NCBI RefSeq assembly: GCF_943373825.1
Contig: NZ_CALSBP010000002.1
Span: forward strand, 857,501 to 921,500
Direction of reading: 5' to 3'
From: Aquimarina spinulae
GTDB lineage: Bacteria; Bacteroidota; Bacteroidia; Flavobacteriales; Flavobacteriaceae
Length of the DNA: 64,000 bases
The position numbers and the translations under genes were made by a program. The notes beneath the pieces were generated by a model. The model worked only from the letters and a program-made list of their open reading frames with translations, did not search any database and had not been told where the DNA came from. Positions 34,398 to 43,466 of this stretch are shown here, piece after piece (position 1 is the first letter of the stretch; the number at the start of each line of letters is the position of its first letter).

Positions 34398-35696
34398 ATG
34401 AAAAAAATCACAATTCTTTTTAGCTTCATTATCACACTAAGCTTAAGTTGTACTAATGATAGCGCTAAAACTTTGCCCCAAGACACTAGCATAACCTCCC
34501 CAAGAAAGGCTATCGAAATCTCATTAAAAGACATTTATAACAAGCCAGATCTTGTAATACCTACAATTGCATCTCTTAAAGGAGAAGTTATAATTTTAGA
34601 TTTTTGGGCTACCTGGTGTAGCCCATGCATCGCAGAATTCCCTAAGAACAATGTATTATACAATAAATACAAAGACAAAGGAGTAAACATCATTGCCATT
34701 ACAAATGATCCAAAAGAAAAATTAGAGAATTTTCTAAAAAATGTTGATCTTGATTTTTGGATTGCTAGAATAGAGGACAAACAAACCCTTAAGGATTATG
34801 AGATTCAATCTTTCCCTAGTATTGTAATTATCAACAAAAAGGGTGAAATCGTTCATCGAGGCAGACGCATTACTGAAGAATTAATAGAAGAGGTTTTAAC
34901 AACAGACACCATTGCTCTTAAAAAACTAACAGAACCAAAAATGAACAATGACTCTAAATTGTCGGGAATATCATTTGCTGGTGGTTTTTATCCAGGTGAA
35001 GATCCTGTTTATATTGATTTAATAAAAAATATAAATGCAAACAAAACTGAAGCATCCCGTAAATTAGTCGACAAAGCAAATATTAGAAGTTTTGTAATAC
35101 GCAAATCACCATATCAAAAAAGTAATATTGCTGGCTATAGCTCAAGGAATAGTTCTGTCGGAATTACGATTATAGGTAATGAGTTAACCAATATTTTCAA
35201 AATAATTAATAATATTCCTTCAGAAATTCGAATACAAAATAAATCCAAGGACACTTTTGCTTATGACATCATATATTCTAAAAATGAAAAAGGAAATGAT
35301 GTAAAAAAAGCATTTAAAGAAATACACGAAGAGTTATTGAGTTATTTAGATATCAAATTTAAAAATGTTGAAAATGAACATTTAGTAAACAAATTAACGG
35401 CTACTCTTCCCAATCAATATATTATCACAAAAGATGAATTAGAAGAAGGAACCTCAACACTTTACACTCCTATTCAACGACTCTTACCACTTTTTGAAAA
35501 CACATCTAAAGAGTTTTTCACTTCTGACATTGACTTAAAAGACAAATTAGTCTACACCTACGGTATAAAATTAAACGAAATCAAAAAAGTTACCGATCCC
35601 ATACACGAAATTAAACTACTTCTTCAAGAAAAAGGAATTATAATAACAAAGGAAAAAGAGCATATTGAAACTTTTGAGATTATCGATTCGCAATAA
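34398..35696 (+). CDS. TlpA-like thioredoxin lipoprotein with DUF3738-like C-terminus
   Basis: A 432-residue lipoprotein; the ATG at 34398 begins MKKITILFSFIITLSLSC, a lipobox signal. The first half is a TlpA/ResA thioredoxin domain with DFWATWCSPCIAEFP and QSFPSIVIINKKGEI (cis-Pro). The second half (from about residue 195) resembles DUF3738 proteins: it begins SGISFAGGFYPGEDP and ends with LLLQEKGIIITKEKEHIETF, where DUF3738 has an analogous terminal strand. The combination suggests a redox enzyme tied to a cell-surface or peptide-binding role. It follows the transmembrane LuxR regulator and is a likely target of it. Confidence 0.85.
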   Translation: MKKITILFSFIITLSLSCTNDSAKTLPQDTSITSPRKAIEISLKDIYNKPDLVIPTIASLKGEVIILDFWATWCSPCIAEFPKNNVLYNKYKDKGVNIIAITNDPKEKLENFLKNVDLDFWIARIEDKQTLKDYEIQSFPSIVIINKKGEIVHRGRRITEELIEEVLTTDTIALKKLTEPKMNNDSKLSGISFAGGFYPGEDPVYIDLIKNINANKTEASRKLVDKANIRSFVIRKSPYQKSNIAGYSSRNSSVGITIIGNELTNIFKIINNIPSEIRIQNKSKDTFAYDIIYSKNEKGNDVKKAFKEIHEELLSYLDIKFKNVENEHLVNKLTATLPNQYIITKDELEEGTSTLYTPIQRLLPLFENTSKEFFTSDIDLKDKLVYTYGIKLNEIKKVTDPIHEIKLLLQEKGIIITKEKEHIETFEIIDSQ

Positions 35697-35773
35697 TTCA
35701 TTTTTTTCTTCAAAAGAAAATTTTAAGAGAGCTTTCAAAAAGCAACTCGTAACACACTAGCCCCATTAGATTT

Positions 35774-35810
35774 TATAACCTCACAGGTTTTGAAAACCTG
35801 TGAGGTTATA
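35774..35810. terminator. Bidirectional terminator, 18-bp palindrome
   Basis: Perfect 18-bp arms around one G (35774-35791 and 35793-35810), centre ACAGGTTTT-G-AAAACCTGT. It lies between two convergent genes. I recall a near-identical palindrome being widespread between flavobacterial genes, so it may be a mobile palindrome used as a terminator. Confidence 0.8.
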
Positions 35811-35838
35811 TATTTTTATATTACAATCTAGAGTATGT

Positions 35839-36561
35839 CTAAAGAGAAGAAGCTAATTTCTTTACATCATTTACTACTCCCTGATATTTACTTCGATTGG
35901 GTTTTGACATGTGTCGAGATTCTGTCAAAATTTCGGATAGAATTTCTTTAGCTTCTTCATTTTTTCCTTTTTCTACCAAAAACTGAGCAAATATATATCG
36001 TTCCTGATAATTAGAATATCGTTGATCAATCTGTCTCAAATTATCTTCTGCTTTTTCAGACTGTCCTATTTCTTCTAATGCCAAACCATATAAAAACTGA
36101 CTTCTAGATCCTTTAAAATCAGGTTTAGCATTTATCTTCTCGGCACAAAAGATAACTTTATCATAGTTTTTGATTTGATAATACCCTTCGATCAATTTTT
36201 TGATGACACCTGTATCTTTATCATAATTAGTACTAAGTGCCACTTCGTATTCGTTTATAGCATTAGTATAATCTTTTATTTCTAATAAAGCATCTGCCAA
36301 ATTCACTCGATTCTGAAATGTATCAGCAAATTCTAATTGTTTTTGTAAATCATCAATCTTCTTGGTAGGATTAATCACGTTCACAATTTCATTCTGAACC
36401 ACATCCAAATCTTTCTTACTAAATACCTGAGTCAAAAGGTAGATAACACTCCCCAATACTGGTAAAAATATAATTACAAAAAACCAATAGTAATTGTTTT
36501 TATTCTTGATAGCATGGTAAATACAAAAGCCTTGTAAGGCAATAATTAAAAAATATGGCAT
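35839..36561 (-). CDS. Membrane-anchored TPR protein
   Basis: A 240-residue protein with two hydrophobic N-terminal segments (about residues 3-16 and 24-44, YWFFVIIFLPVLGSVIYLL) like the short PLDc_N membrane anchor. Four or so tetratricopeptide-type helix pairs follow from residue 70, for example YTNAINEYEVALSTNYDKD and SQFLYGLALEEIGQSEKAED. TPR domains bind partner proteins. It starts 19 bp after the stop of pyruvate carboxylase in the same direction, so it may be co-transcribed. No partner is evident. Confidence 0.78.
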   Translation of the reverse strand: MPYFLIIALQGFCIYHAIKNKNNYYWFFVIIFLPVLGSVIYLLTQVFSKKDLDVVQNEIVNVINPTKKIDDLQKQLEFADTFQNRVNLADALLEIKDYTNAINEYEVALSTNYDKDTGVIKKLIEGYYQIKNYDKVIFCAEKINAKPDFKGSRSQFLYGLALEEIGQSEKAEDNLRQIDQRYSNYQERYIFAQFLVEKGKNEEAKEILSEILTESRHMSKPNRSKYQGVVNDVKKLASSL

Positions 36562-36580
36562 GATGTAAAAATAGACAAAA

Positions 36581-39500
36581 CTATTTAAGCATGATCACCA
36601 AATCATCTGCATTTACCATCGTACCTGATTTAAGAACAATTTTCTTAATCACTGCATCTTCATTGGCTGTGATGGTGGTTTCCATTTTCATGGCTTCGAT
36701 GATAAATAGTGGATCATTCTTCTTTACTTCCTGACCTGTTTTGACTAATACAGAAGATAATGATCCTTGTAAAGGGGCACCTATCTGTTTAGCATCGGCC
36801 TTATCGATTTTGGCATGTATTACTTTATCTACCTTAATCGAATGATCTTGTATCTCTACATTTCTGGTTTGACCATTTACTTTAAAGAATACAGTTACTT
36901 TACCATCATCATGAGGTTCTCCTACCGATATTAATTCTATTAACAGAATTTTTCCTTTATCAAGTTTTATAATGATCTCCTCTCCAGGTACCATTCCATA
37001 AAAAAAGTTTTTGGTTGGTATCGTCATCACATTACCATACTTTAAGTGATGATTATAGGCTCCTGTAAAAACTTTTGGATATAATTTATAAGAAAGGAAA
37101 TCTGTAATATCCAGTTCTCTTCCCATACCTTTTTTGAATATTTTGACAAACTCTGTAAATTCGGTTTCAAAATCAACAGGTTCCAGATGTGCATTAGGTC
37201 TGTTTGTAAATGGTTTTTGATCTTTTAGTATTGATTTCTGAAGATCTTTTGGGAATTCGCCAACGGGCTGCCCTAATTCTCCTTTAAACAAACTAACCAC
37301 CGATTGTGGATATGAAATAGTATCTCCCCGCTCTTTTACATCTTCTATGGTTAGGTTATTACTCACCAGATATTGCGCCATATCCCCCACTACTTTAGAG
37401 CTTGGTGTTACCTTCACAATATCTCCGAAAAGCTCATTTACTTCTCCATACATTTTAGTAATTTCATGAAAGCGATCTGCTAACCCTAATCCCTGCGCTT
37501 GTGGTTTTAAGTTAGAATATTGTCCTCCTGGGATTTCGTGTTGATATACTTCTCCTGTTCCTGCTTTTAGTCCAGACTCGAAAACATAATAGTATTCGCG
37601 TACAGCCTCCCAGTAATTAGAATACTCATTTAATTTAGAGGTATCCATTACATTCTCACGCTCATGAAATCTCATCATTTCTGTTATCGCATTAAAATTA
37701 GGTTGTGCTGTTAATCCAGATAGCCCACCTAAAGCAACATCTACAACATCTACACCCGCTTCAATTGCTTTGAGATATGTTGCTGATTGTACCGAAGAAG
37801 TATCATGCGTATGCAGATGTATAGGAATATTAATTTCGGATTTTAATGCCGAAACCAATTCATACGCAGCATATGGTTTTAGCAATCCTGCCATATCTTT
37901 GATTCCCAGAATATGTGCTCCTGCATTTTCGATATCTTTGGCCAGTTGAATATAATAATCGAGAGTATACTTCGTTCGGTTTGGATCTAAAATATCTCCT
38001 GTATAGCATAAGGAACCTTCGGCAAGTCCTTGTGTTCTTGTACGTACATGTTCGATACATGGGGCTATAGATTTCATCCAGTTTAGGGAATCAAAAATTC
38101 GAAATACATCTACTCCATTCTCCCAGGATTGTTCTACAAATTTCCCTATCAAATTATCAGGATATGCTGTATATCCTACACCATTAGAGCCACGAATCAG
38201 CATTTGAAGTAATATATTGGGCATTGCTTCTCGTAGCGAGCGAAGTCTTTCCCATGGATTTTCTTTAAGGAAACGAAGGCAGACATCAAAAGTAGCTCCT
38301 CCCCAAACTTCCATACTAAAGATTTCGGGATGGTTTTTAGCAAATCCTTCTGCCACTTTAATCATATCATAGGTACGCATTCTGGTTGCTAACAAACTTT
38401 GATGCGCATCACGCATCGTAGTATCTGTAAAATGAATTTTCTTTTCATTCTTGAGCCATGTTGCAAATTTCTCTGGTCCTAATTCGGTAAGTAAATCTTT
38501 GGTTCCTTTTGTATATCCCGAGGTTTCGTCAAATTTTGGAACCGTAGGTACTACAAAAGTTTTTGTATCGTCAATCTTTTTAACATCAGAATTACCATTA
38601 ACGATAATATCTCCTAAGAAATTGGCCAATTTGGTAGCTCGATTACGAGGCTCTTTAATCGTAAATAATGATTTTGTATTCTGAATAAAATTAACAGTTA
38701 CCTCTCCTTTTCTGAACGTATCGTGCCTTAGGATATTAGCCAAAAATGGCATATTGGTTTTTACACCACGTATTCTAAACTCAGACAGCGCTCTTAACAT
38801 TTTTCTACATGCACCATCCAGAGTTCTACTATTTGCCGAAATTTTAACCAACATCGAGTCAAAGAATGGCGAAATGGTTACTCCCTGATACACACTACCA
38901 GCATCTAACCGAATCCCAAACCCCGAAGCACTACGATAGGTTGTAATAGTACCATAATCAGGTTTAAAATCATTTTCGGGATCTTCTGTTGTAATCCTAC
39001 ATTGTAATGCAAACCCCGTTGTTTTTATACTCTCCTGACTTTCAATTTTAATCTGTTTATCAGATAATTTATATCCTCCTGCAATAAATACCTGAGCTTT
39101 GATCAGGTCTATTCCTGTTACAATCTCTGTCACTGTGTGTTCTACCTGTACACGTGGATTTACTTCAATAAAATAAATACTTTGATCTTCATCAACCAAA
39201 AATTCTACAGTACCGATATTATTATAATCTACTGCTTTACAAATAGCAAGAGCATAATTGTATAAATCCTGTTTTATATGTTCGGATACTCCAAAAGAAG
39301 GAGCATATTCGATTACTTTTTGATACCGTCGTTGTACCGAACAATCGCGTTCAAAAAGATGCACCATATTACCGTGATGATCTGCTACGATTTGTATTTC
39401 GATATGTTTTGGGTTCTCTACAAACTTCTCTAGAAATACGGTATCATCTCCAAAGGCATTTAAGGCTTCTCTTCGTGATTCTGGGTATGCTTTTTCTAGT

Positions 39501-40033
39501 TCTTCATCATTTCGAATCACTCGCATCCCTCGGCCTCCTCCTCCAGAAGCAGCTTTAAGCATTACCGGATACCCAATACGCTTCGCTTCTTTTAAAGCAA
39601 TTTTTACATCTGTAAGATCCTCTTTATTACTCTCTATGATAGGAATATCATTCTCGATCGCTACCTTTTTAGCCGTAATCTTATCTCCCAGAGAACGTAA
39701 AACCGATACTTTGGGGCCAATGAATATAATATCATTTTCTAAACATTGTTGTGCAAACTCTGCATTCTCAGAAAGAAATCCATACCCTGGATGAATTGCA
39801 TCTACATTATTGCTTTTGGCAACCTTTATAATGGCCTCTACATTTAAATAGGGCTTTAATGGTTCATTATTTTCGCCAATCTGATATGCTTCATCTGCCT
39901 TGTACCTGTGTAAAGAATATCGATCTTCGTAGGTATACACTCCTACTGTTTCTAATCCAATTTCTGTACAAGCTCTAAAAATACGGATTGCAATTTCCCC
40001 CCGATTAGCTACTAAAACTTTTTTGATTTGCAT
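36581..40033 (-). CDS. pyc: Pyruvate carboxylase
   Basis: Carboxylates pyruvate to oxaloacetate, the main anaplerotic reaction. The single 1150-residue chain holds three parts. A biotin carboxylase domain covers residues 1-455 (KVLVANRGEIAIRIFRA, the ATP loop KAASGGGGRGMR, VQVEHTVTE). A carboxyltransferase domain covers about 530-1000 (DTTMRDAHQSLLATRMRTYD, HTHDTSS). The biotin carrier is at the end, with EAMKMETT and the biotinyl Lys at residue 1116. The length is normal for the one-chain (alpha4) enzyme. A perfect dyad 29 bp upstream of the start (40062-40077) is a possible operator. Confidence 0.97.
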   Translation of the reverse strand: MQIKKVLVANRGEIAIRIFRACTEIGLETVGVYTYEDRYSLHRYKADEAYQIGENNEPLKPYLNVEAIIKVAKSNNVDAIHPGYGFLSENAEFAQQCLENDIIFIGPKVSVLRSLGDKITAKKVAIENDIPIIESNKEDLTDVKIALKEAKRIGYPVMLKAASGGGGRGMRVIRNDEELEKAYPESRREALNAFGDDTVFLEKFVENPKHIEIQIVADHHGNMVHLFERDCSVQRRYQKVIEYAPSFGVSEHIKQDLYNYALAICKAVDYNNIGTVEFLVDEDQSIYFIEVNPRVQVEHTVTEIVTGIDLIKAQVFIAGGYKLSDKQIKIESQESIKTTGFALQCRITTEDPENDFKPDYGTITTYRSASGFGIRLDAGSVYQGVTISPFFDSMLVKISANSRTLDGACRKMLRALSEFRIRGVKTNMPFLANILRHDTFRKGEVTVNFIQNTKSLFTIKEPRNRATKLANFLGDIIVNGNSDVKKIDDTKTFVVPTVPKFDETSGYTKGTKDLLTELGPEKFATWLKNEKKIHFTDTTMRDAHQSLLATRMRTYDMIKVAEGFAKNHPEIFSMEVWGGATFDVCLRFLKENPWERLRSLREAMPNILLQMLIRGSNGVGYTAYPDNLIGKFVEQSWENGVDVFRIFDSLNWMKSIAPCIEHVRTRTQGLAEGSLCYTGDILDPNRTKYTLDYYIQLAKDIENAGAHILGIKDMAGLLKPYAAYELVSALKSEINIPIHLHTHDTSSVQSATYLKAIEAGVDVVDVALGGLSGLTAQPNFNAITEMMRFHERENVMDTSKLNEYSNYWEAVREYYYVFESGLKAGTGEVYQHEIPGGQYSNLKPQAQGLGLADRFHEITKMYGEVNELFGDIVKVTPSSKVVGDMAQYLVSNNLTIEDVKERGDTISYPQSVVSLFKGELGQPVGEFPKDLQKSILKDQKPFTNRPNAHLEPVDFETEFTEFVKIFKKGMGRELDITDFLSYKLYPKVFTGAYNHHLKYGNVMTIPTKNFFYGMVPGEEIIIKLDKGKILLIELISVGEPHDDGKVTVFFKVNGQTRNVEIQDHSIKVDKVIHAKIDKADAKQIGAPLQGSLSSVLVKTGQEVKKNDPLFIIEAMKMETTITANEDAVIKKIVLKSGTMVNADDLVIMLK

Positions 40034-40061
40034 GATATAAATTATGAGTTAAAACCATTTT

Positions 40062-40077
40062 TAGCGAACATTCGCTA
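40062..40077. promoter_or_regulatory. Perfect dyad upstream of pyc
   Basis: TAGCGAA-CA-TTCGCTA is a 16-bp perfect dyad lying 29 bp before the pyc start codon, in an otherwise AT-rich region. The position suits an operator or the RNA 5' end of the minus-strand transcript. No known regulator was assigned. Confidence 0.4.
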
Positions 40078-40314
40078 CGAAGATATTCATAACAAAAATG
40101 CTGTGCAACAGTAATGTTAAAATTGGTATAAATAAAATTAATCTGTGATATGCTTAACAATCTTCTGTCTCCAATTCAGCATCTTATAATAACATCTTAT
40201 AACATAACCTTAACACAAATTAACTACACTCTTTATAAGATTCTGTGAGTTATAATCGTTTACTGATCATACGTCCCATAACATTTTTCAATTTATTAAT
40301 TAAAGCTTTTAACA

Positions 40315-41154
40315 ATGAAAAAAAGAATTTTTGCCTACACAGGCCTGTTATTCATAACCTGTAGCTTCTTGCTAAGCTGTAGTAATGACGATGACGCAAC
40401 ACAAATACCAACTACTGCGGTTACGACTTCAAAACAATATAAAGACATCACATCTGCTAACAAAGAAATAAATTCTGTAGTAGAAAATGTTTTTAATACC
40501 GAAACTAATATTGGTAATAAGTCTTTTTCTAATGTAAAAACACCTGAGTGTGCAACGATCACTTCTGAAGTAACTGATCAAACCAAAACAGTTACTATCG
40601 ATTTTGGAGATAATTGCGAGTTACCTAATGGTGAAGTAATTTCTGGTAGAATTCAGATGAGTTTTAGTCTTAAACTAGATACAGAAAGTAAAATTGAGAT
40701 TAGTTATAGCCTAGATAAGATTGTTTATAAAGATATTACTGTGAGTGGAACTGCCACTACTATATTTTCTTTTAACAGTGACACAGGAAATACTAAATTC
40801 ACTACAAATTCTGATTTCACATTTGCATGGACAGATGGAATTACTGCTACAAGTAAAACTAATTTTGCAACAGAGTCTTTCCCAGGAAATAGTAATCCAG
40901 ACACACCGCCTAATCTAATTTTTTATAGTTTAACTACAGGTAATAGTCTCACTCAGTTTAGTAATGGTGATCGATTTGCTGTGGAGATCACAACTCCTCT
41001 ACGTAATGAAAGTTCATGTCAATACACTGTGAGTGGTATTATAGTAACTACAGAGAATAGTGCTGTTATTACTTTAAACTATGGTGATGGGGAATGCGAT
41101 AATATTGCAACTCAGACTGATGCTGATGGTAATGAAACTACTATCGAATTGTAG
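40315..41154 (+). CDS. Uncharacterised lipoprotein, tandem paralogue 1
   Basis: A 279-residue lipoprotein: the signal MKKRIFAYTGLLFITCSFLLSC is followed by SNDDDA. A short disordered Thr-rich linker leads to a beta-rich domain with CATITSEVTDQTKTVTIDFG, YKDITVSGTATTIFS, and the close YGDGECDNIATQTDADGNE. Its neighbour 190 bp downstream is a clear paralogue with the same segments in the same order. No known domain was recognised; the Thr/Ser-rich beta pattern suggests a surface beta-sandwich. It is followed by a strong terminator, so it is its own unit. Confidence 0.8.
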   Translation: MKKRIFAYTGLLFITCSFLLSCSNDDDATQIPTTAVTTSKQYKDITSANKEINSVVENVFNTETNIGNKSFSNVKTPECATITSEVTDQTKTVTIDFGDNCELPNGEVISGRIQMSFSLKLDTESKIEISYSLDKIVYKDITVSGTATTIFSFNSDTGNTKFTTNSDFTFAWTDGITATSKTNFATESFPGNSNPDTPPNLIFYSLTTGNSLTQFSNGDRFAVEITTPLRNESSCQYTVSGIIVTTENSAVITLNYGDGECDNIATQTDADGNETTIEL

Positions 41155-41174
41155 TACGATCTTTCAAAATAATT

Positions 41175-41211
41175 AAAACGTTTTAGAAAAAATTTCTGAA
41201 ACGTTTTTTTT
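41175..41211 (+). terminator. Terminator after lipoprotein paralogue 1
   Basis: AAAACGTTT-T-AGAAA (41175-41189) pairs with TTTCT-G-AAACGTTTT (41193-41207) with one T-G pair, then further T residues to 41211. It is a strong intrinsic terminator. Confidence 0.88.
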
Positions 41212-41344
41212 GTTATACCATGAAAATAATCTAATAAACTTTAACAAAGGATTAGTACCTCTCATTGACTGTATTAGTTAAGTTTGCCGCCCAATACCCC
41301 GCAGTTAACTTATATATAAACCTTTATTTTTTAATTATTTTCTT

Positions 41345-42169
41345 ATGAAAAACAGAATTATTGCTTTTGCAAGTATTTTGGTAGCTACCACTTTTTTGTT
41401 TAGTTGTAGCAGTGACGATGACAACACAAATGAAACAAATCCGATTACCGCCTCGGCTAAATATAAAGATGTGAGGTCTGCAAATCGAGAAATTAACGCT
41501 GCAGTACAAGGTTCTATGAACAATCCATCTAATGCGAATCGTAGTTTAAAGAATAGATCTAATGATTGTATCACCCTTACTTCTGAATTAACAGATACCG
41601 GAGGAACCGCTACTATCACTTTTGGTGAAAATTGTACATCTCCTGATGGAAAAGCTATTTCGGGGACAATTTTATTAAGCTATAAGATGAAAGAAGCTTC
41701 TGGAGTGTTAGCATTCGATATAACATACACCTTAGAGAACTTTTCTTTTAATGGTATAACGGTAAGTGGAAGCTCTATTGCCACATACAATATACTAGAC
41801 AAAAAATTTGTTACAGATTCTAACTTTAAGTTTACCTGGGACGATGGGCTTTCTGTACTAAGTAAGAATACTACTTCAGTTGAAATCGTAATTAATGAAG
41901 AATCTGCCGAGTCATATACTCTTATTAATATGGATACTAAAGCTGAGTTTAGTAGTGGAGAATTATATACTTCTAAAACTACCACTCCTTTGAGAGTAGA
42001 AAACGACTGTAAATATGTTGTAAGCGGTGTTCTTGTAACCAATGAAAATGCATCAACCATTACTTTAGATTATGGTGATGGAACTTGTGATAATGTTGCA
42101 ACGCAAACTGATTCTGATGGAACTGTTACCACAATAGATTTGGACGTAGAAGAAAACTTCACGCTTTAA
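41345..42169 (+). CDS. Uncharacterised lipoprotein, tandem paralogue 2
   Basis: A 274-residue lipoprotein, signal MKNRIIAFASILVATTFLFSC then SSDDDNTNE. It parallels the previous gene throughout: KYKDVRSANREINAAVQ, CITLTSELTDTGGTATITFG, FNGITVSGSSIATYN and YGDGTCDNVATQTDSDG. The highest similarity is in the Cys-containing C-terminal third. A TAAGTTTG box at 41279-41286 followed by CCGC fits a Bacteroidota -7 element about 60 bp upstream. Its terminator is also similar in form to that of paralogue 1, so the duplicated unit probably included both ends. Confidence 0.8.
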   Translation: MKNRIIAFASILVATTFLFSCSSDDDNTNETNPITASAKYKDVRSANREINAAVQGSMNNPSNANRSLKNRSNDCITLTSELTDTGGTATITFGENCTSPDGKAISGTILLSYKMKEASGVLAFDITYTLENFSFNGITVSGSSIATYNILDKKFVTDSNFKFTWDDGLSVLSKNTTSVEIVINEESAESYTLINMDTKAEFSSGELYTSKTTTPLRVENDCKYVVSGVLVTNENASTITLDYGDGTCDNVATQTDSDGTVTTIDLDVEENFTL

Positions 42170-42205
42170 TAATCATTTTGTGTCTTATCTATTATAATCG
42201 ATAAG

Positions 42206-42248
42206 AAAAACCGTTTCAAAGAAAATTTCTTCTGAAACGGTTTTTTTT
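42206..42248. terminator. Bidirectional terminator after lipoprotein paralogue 2
   Basis: AAAAACCGTTTCA (42206-42218) pairs with TGAAACGGTTTTT (42233-42245), with an inner AAGAAA/TTTCTT extension and an 8-T tract. The minus-strand dctP gene ends 3 bp further on, so it serves both directions. Confidence 0.88.
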
Positions 42249-42250
42249 GA

Positions 42251-43408
42251 TTACTTCTGTATCTTATTATAATAAGCTTTTTCTGTTACTTCGGACCATT
42301 TGGAGATCCTTTTCTGAAAGCTTGAATAGCTCTCATATACTTCCTTAGAAAGTGGATCATCTCCTATCATTTCCTGGATGGCTTCATCGGTAAATCCTCG
42401 CAGAGCATCTAGAGTTCCTTTAGAAAATTCACGAATCTCGACACCTTCTTCATGTATTAATTTATCGAGATAAATCCCATTTTGTCTATCGAACTCTGCC
42501 AAAACCCATACTTGTGCTCGTTTAGAAGCTGCTTCTAAAACGGCTTGCAGATGTGGGGGCAAACCATCATACAAGTTCTTATTAATAAAAAACTCAAGTT
42601 GTGAACCGGTCTCATGCCATCCTGGTGTATAATAATATTTTGCAATTTTATGAAACCCCATTTTATAATCGTGATACGGGCCAATCCATTCTGTAGCATC
42701 AATAACTCCTCTTTCTAAACTTGTATACACCTCGCTACCTGCAACCAAAACTGCTGCTCCACCGGCTTTTTCTAATACTTTTCCTCCAATTCCTGGTAAG
42801 CGCATTTTTAATCCTTTAAAATCTTCTACAGAATTGATTTCCCGGTTAAACCATCCTCCCATCTGTACACCTGTATTTCCTCCCATAAATGGTACGAGGT
42901 TAAATTTGGCATATGTCTTTTTCCATAATTCATATCCTCCTCCTGTTTCTAGCCAGGAGGTAATTTGTTGACTATTCATCCCAAATGGTACGGCCGCAAA
43001 AAACTGTGCTGCCGGGGTTTTTCCTGCCCAATAATATGCTGCTCCACATCCCATCTCAATAGTTCCCTGGGATACTACATCAAAAGCTTCTAACGGAGGT
43101 ACTAATTCTCCACCACCATATACTTTTATTTTAATCTGCCCATTAGACAATTCCTCTACCCATTCTGAGTATTTCTCTGCAACTTCACCTACTACCGGAA
43201 AGTTTGGCGGCCAGGTGGTCGTCATTTTCCAATAAAACACTTTGTCTGGTTTAGTCACATCATACGAAGTAGTACGCATACTTGCCGGTGGATCTCCCAA
43301 ACAAGAAAGAAATAACACTACAGTGGCTACTAAGGTCAAATACCTTAAAATTTTATGTTTTTGGATGATAACAAACTTCATAAGACTTAGTACTATATTA
43401 TTAAACAT
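42251..43408 (-). CDS. dctP: TRAP transporter solute-binding protein (DctP family)
   Basis: A 385-residue lipoprotein; the lipobox is VVLFLSC near residue 36, so the binding protein is membrane-tethered. The mature part matches DctP-type proteins: FYWKMTTTWPPNFPVVGEVA, MGCGAAYYWAGKTPAAQFF, GLKMRLPGIGGKVLEKAGG (the substrate-clamping Arg) and VIDATEWIGPYHDYKMGFH. That wording is typical of the subgroup binding 2-oxo or aromatic acids, though the ligand is not certain. The start could also be the Met at residue 10. It ends the dctQ-dctM-dctP unit on the minus strand. Confidence 0.92.
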   Translation of the reverse strand: MFNNIVLSLMKFVIIQKHKILRYLTLVATVVLFLSCLGDPPASMRTTSYDVTKPDKVFYWKMTTTWPPNFPVVGEVAEKYSEWVEELSNGQIKIKVYGGGELVPPLEAFDVVSQGTIEMGCGAAYYWAGKTPAAQFFAAVPFGMNSQQITSWLETGGGYELWKKTYAKFNLVPFMGGNTGVQMGGWFNREINSVEDFKGLKMRLPGIGGKVLEKAGGAAVLVAGSEVYTSLERGVIDATEWIGPYHDYKMGFHKIAKYYYTPGWHETGSQLEFFINKNLYDGLPPHLQAVLEAASKRAQVWVLAEFDRQNGIYLDKLIHEEGVEIREFSKGTLDALRGFTDEAIQEMIGDDPLSKEVYESYSSFQKRISKWSEVTEKAYYNKIQK

Positions 43409-43466
43409 CTTTAGAAATAAAAAAAGGGTATTCTTTTATCGTTTCTAAAGGATACATTTTAGTATT

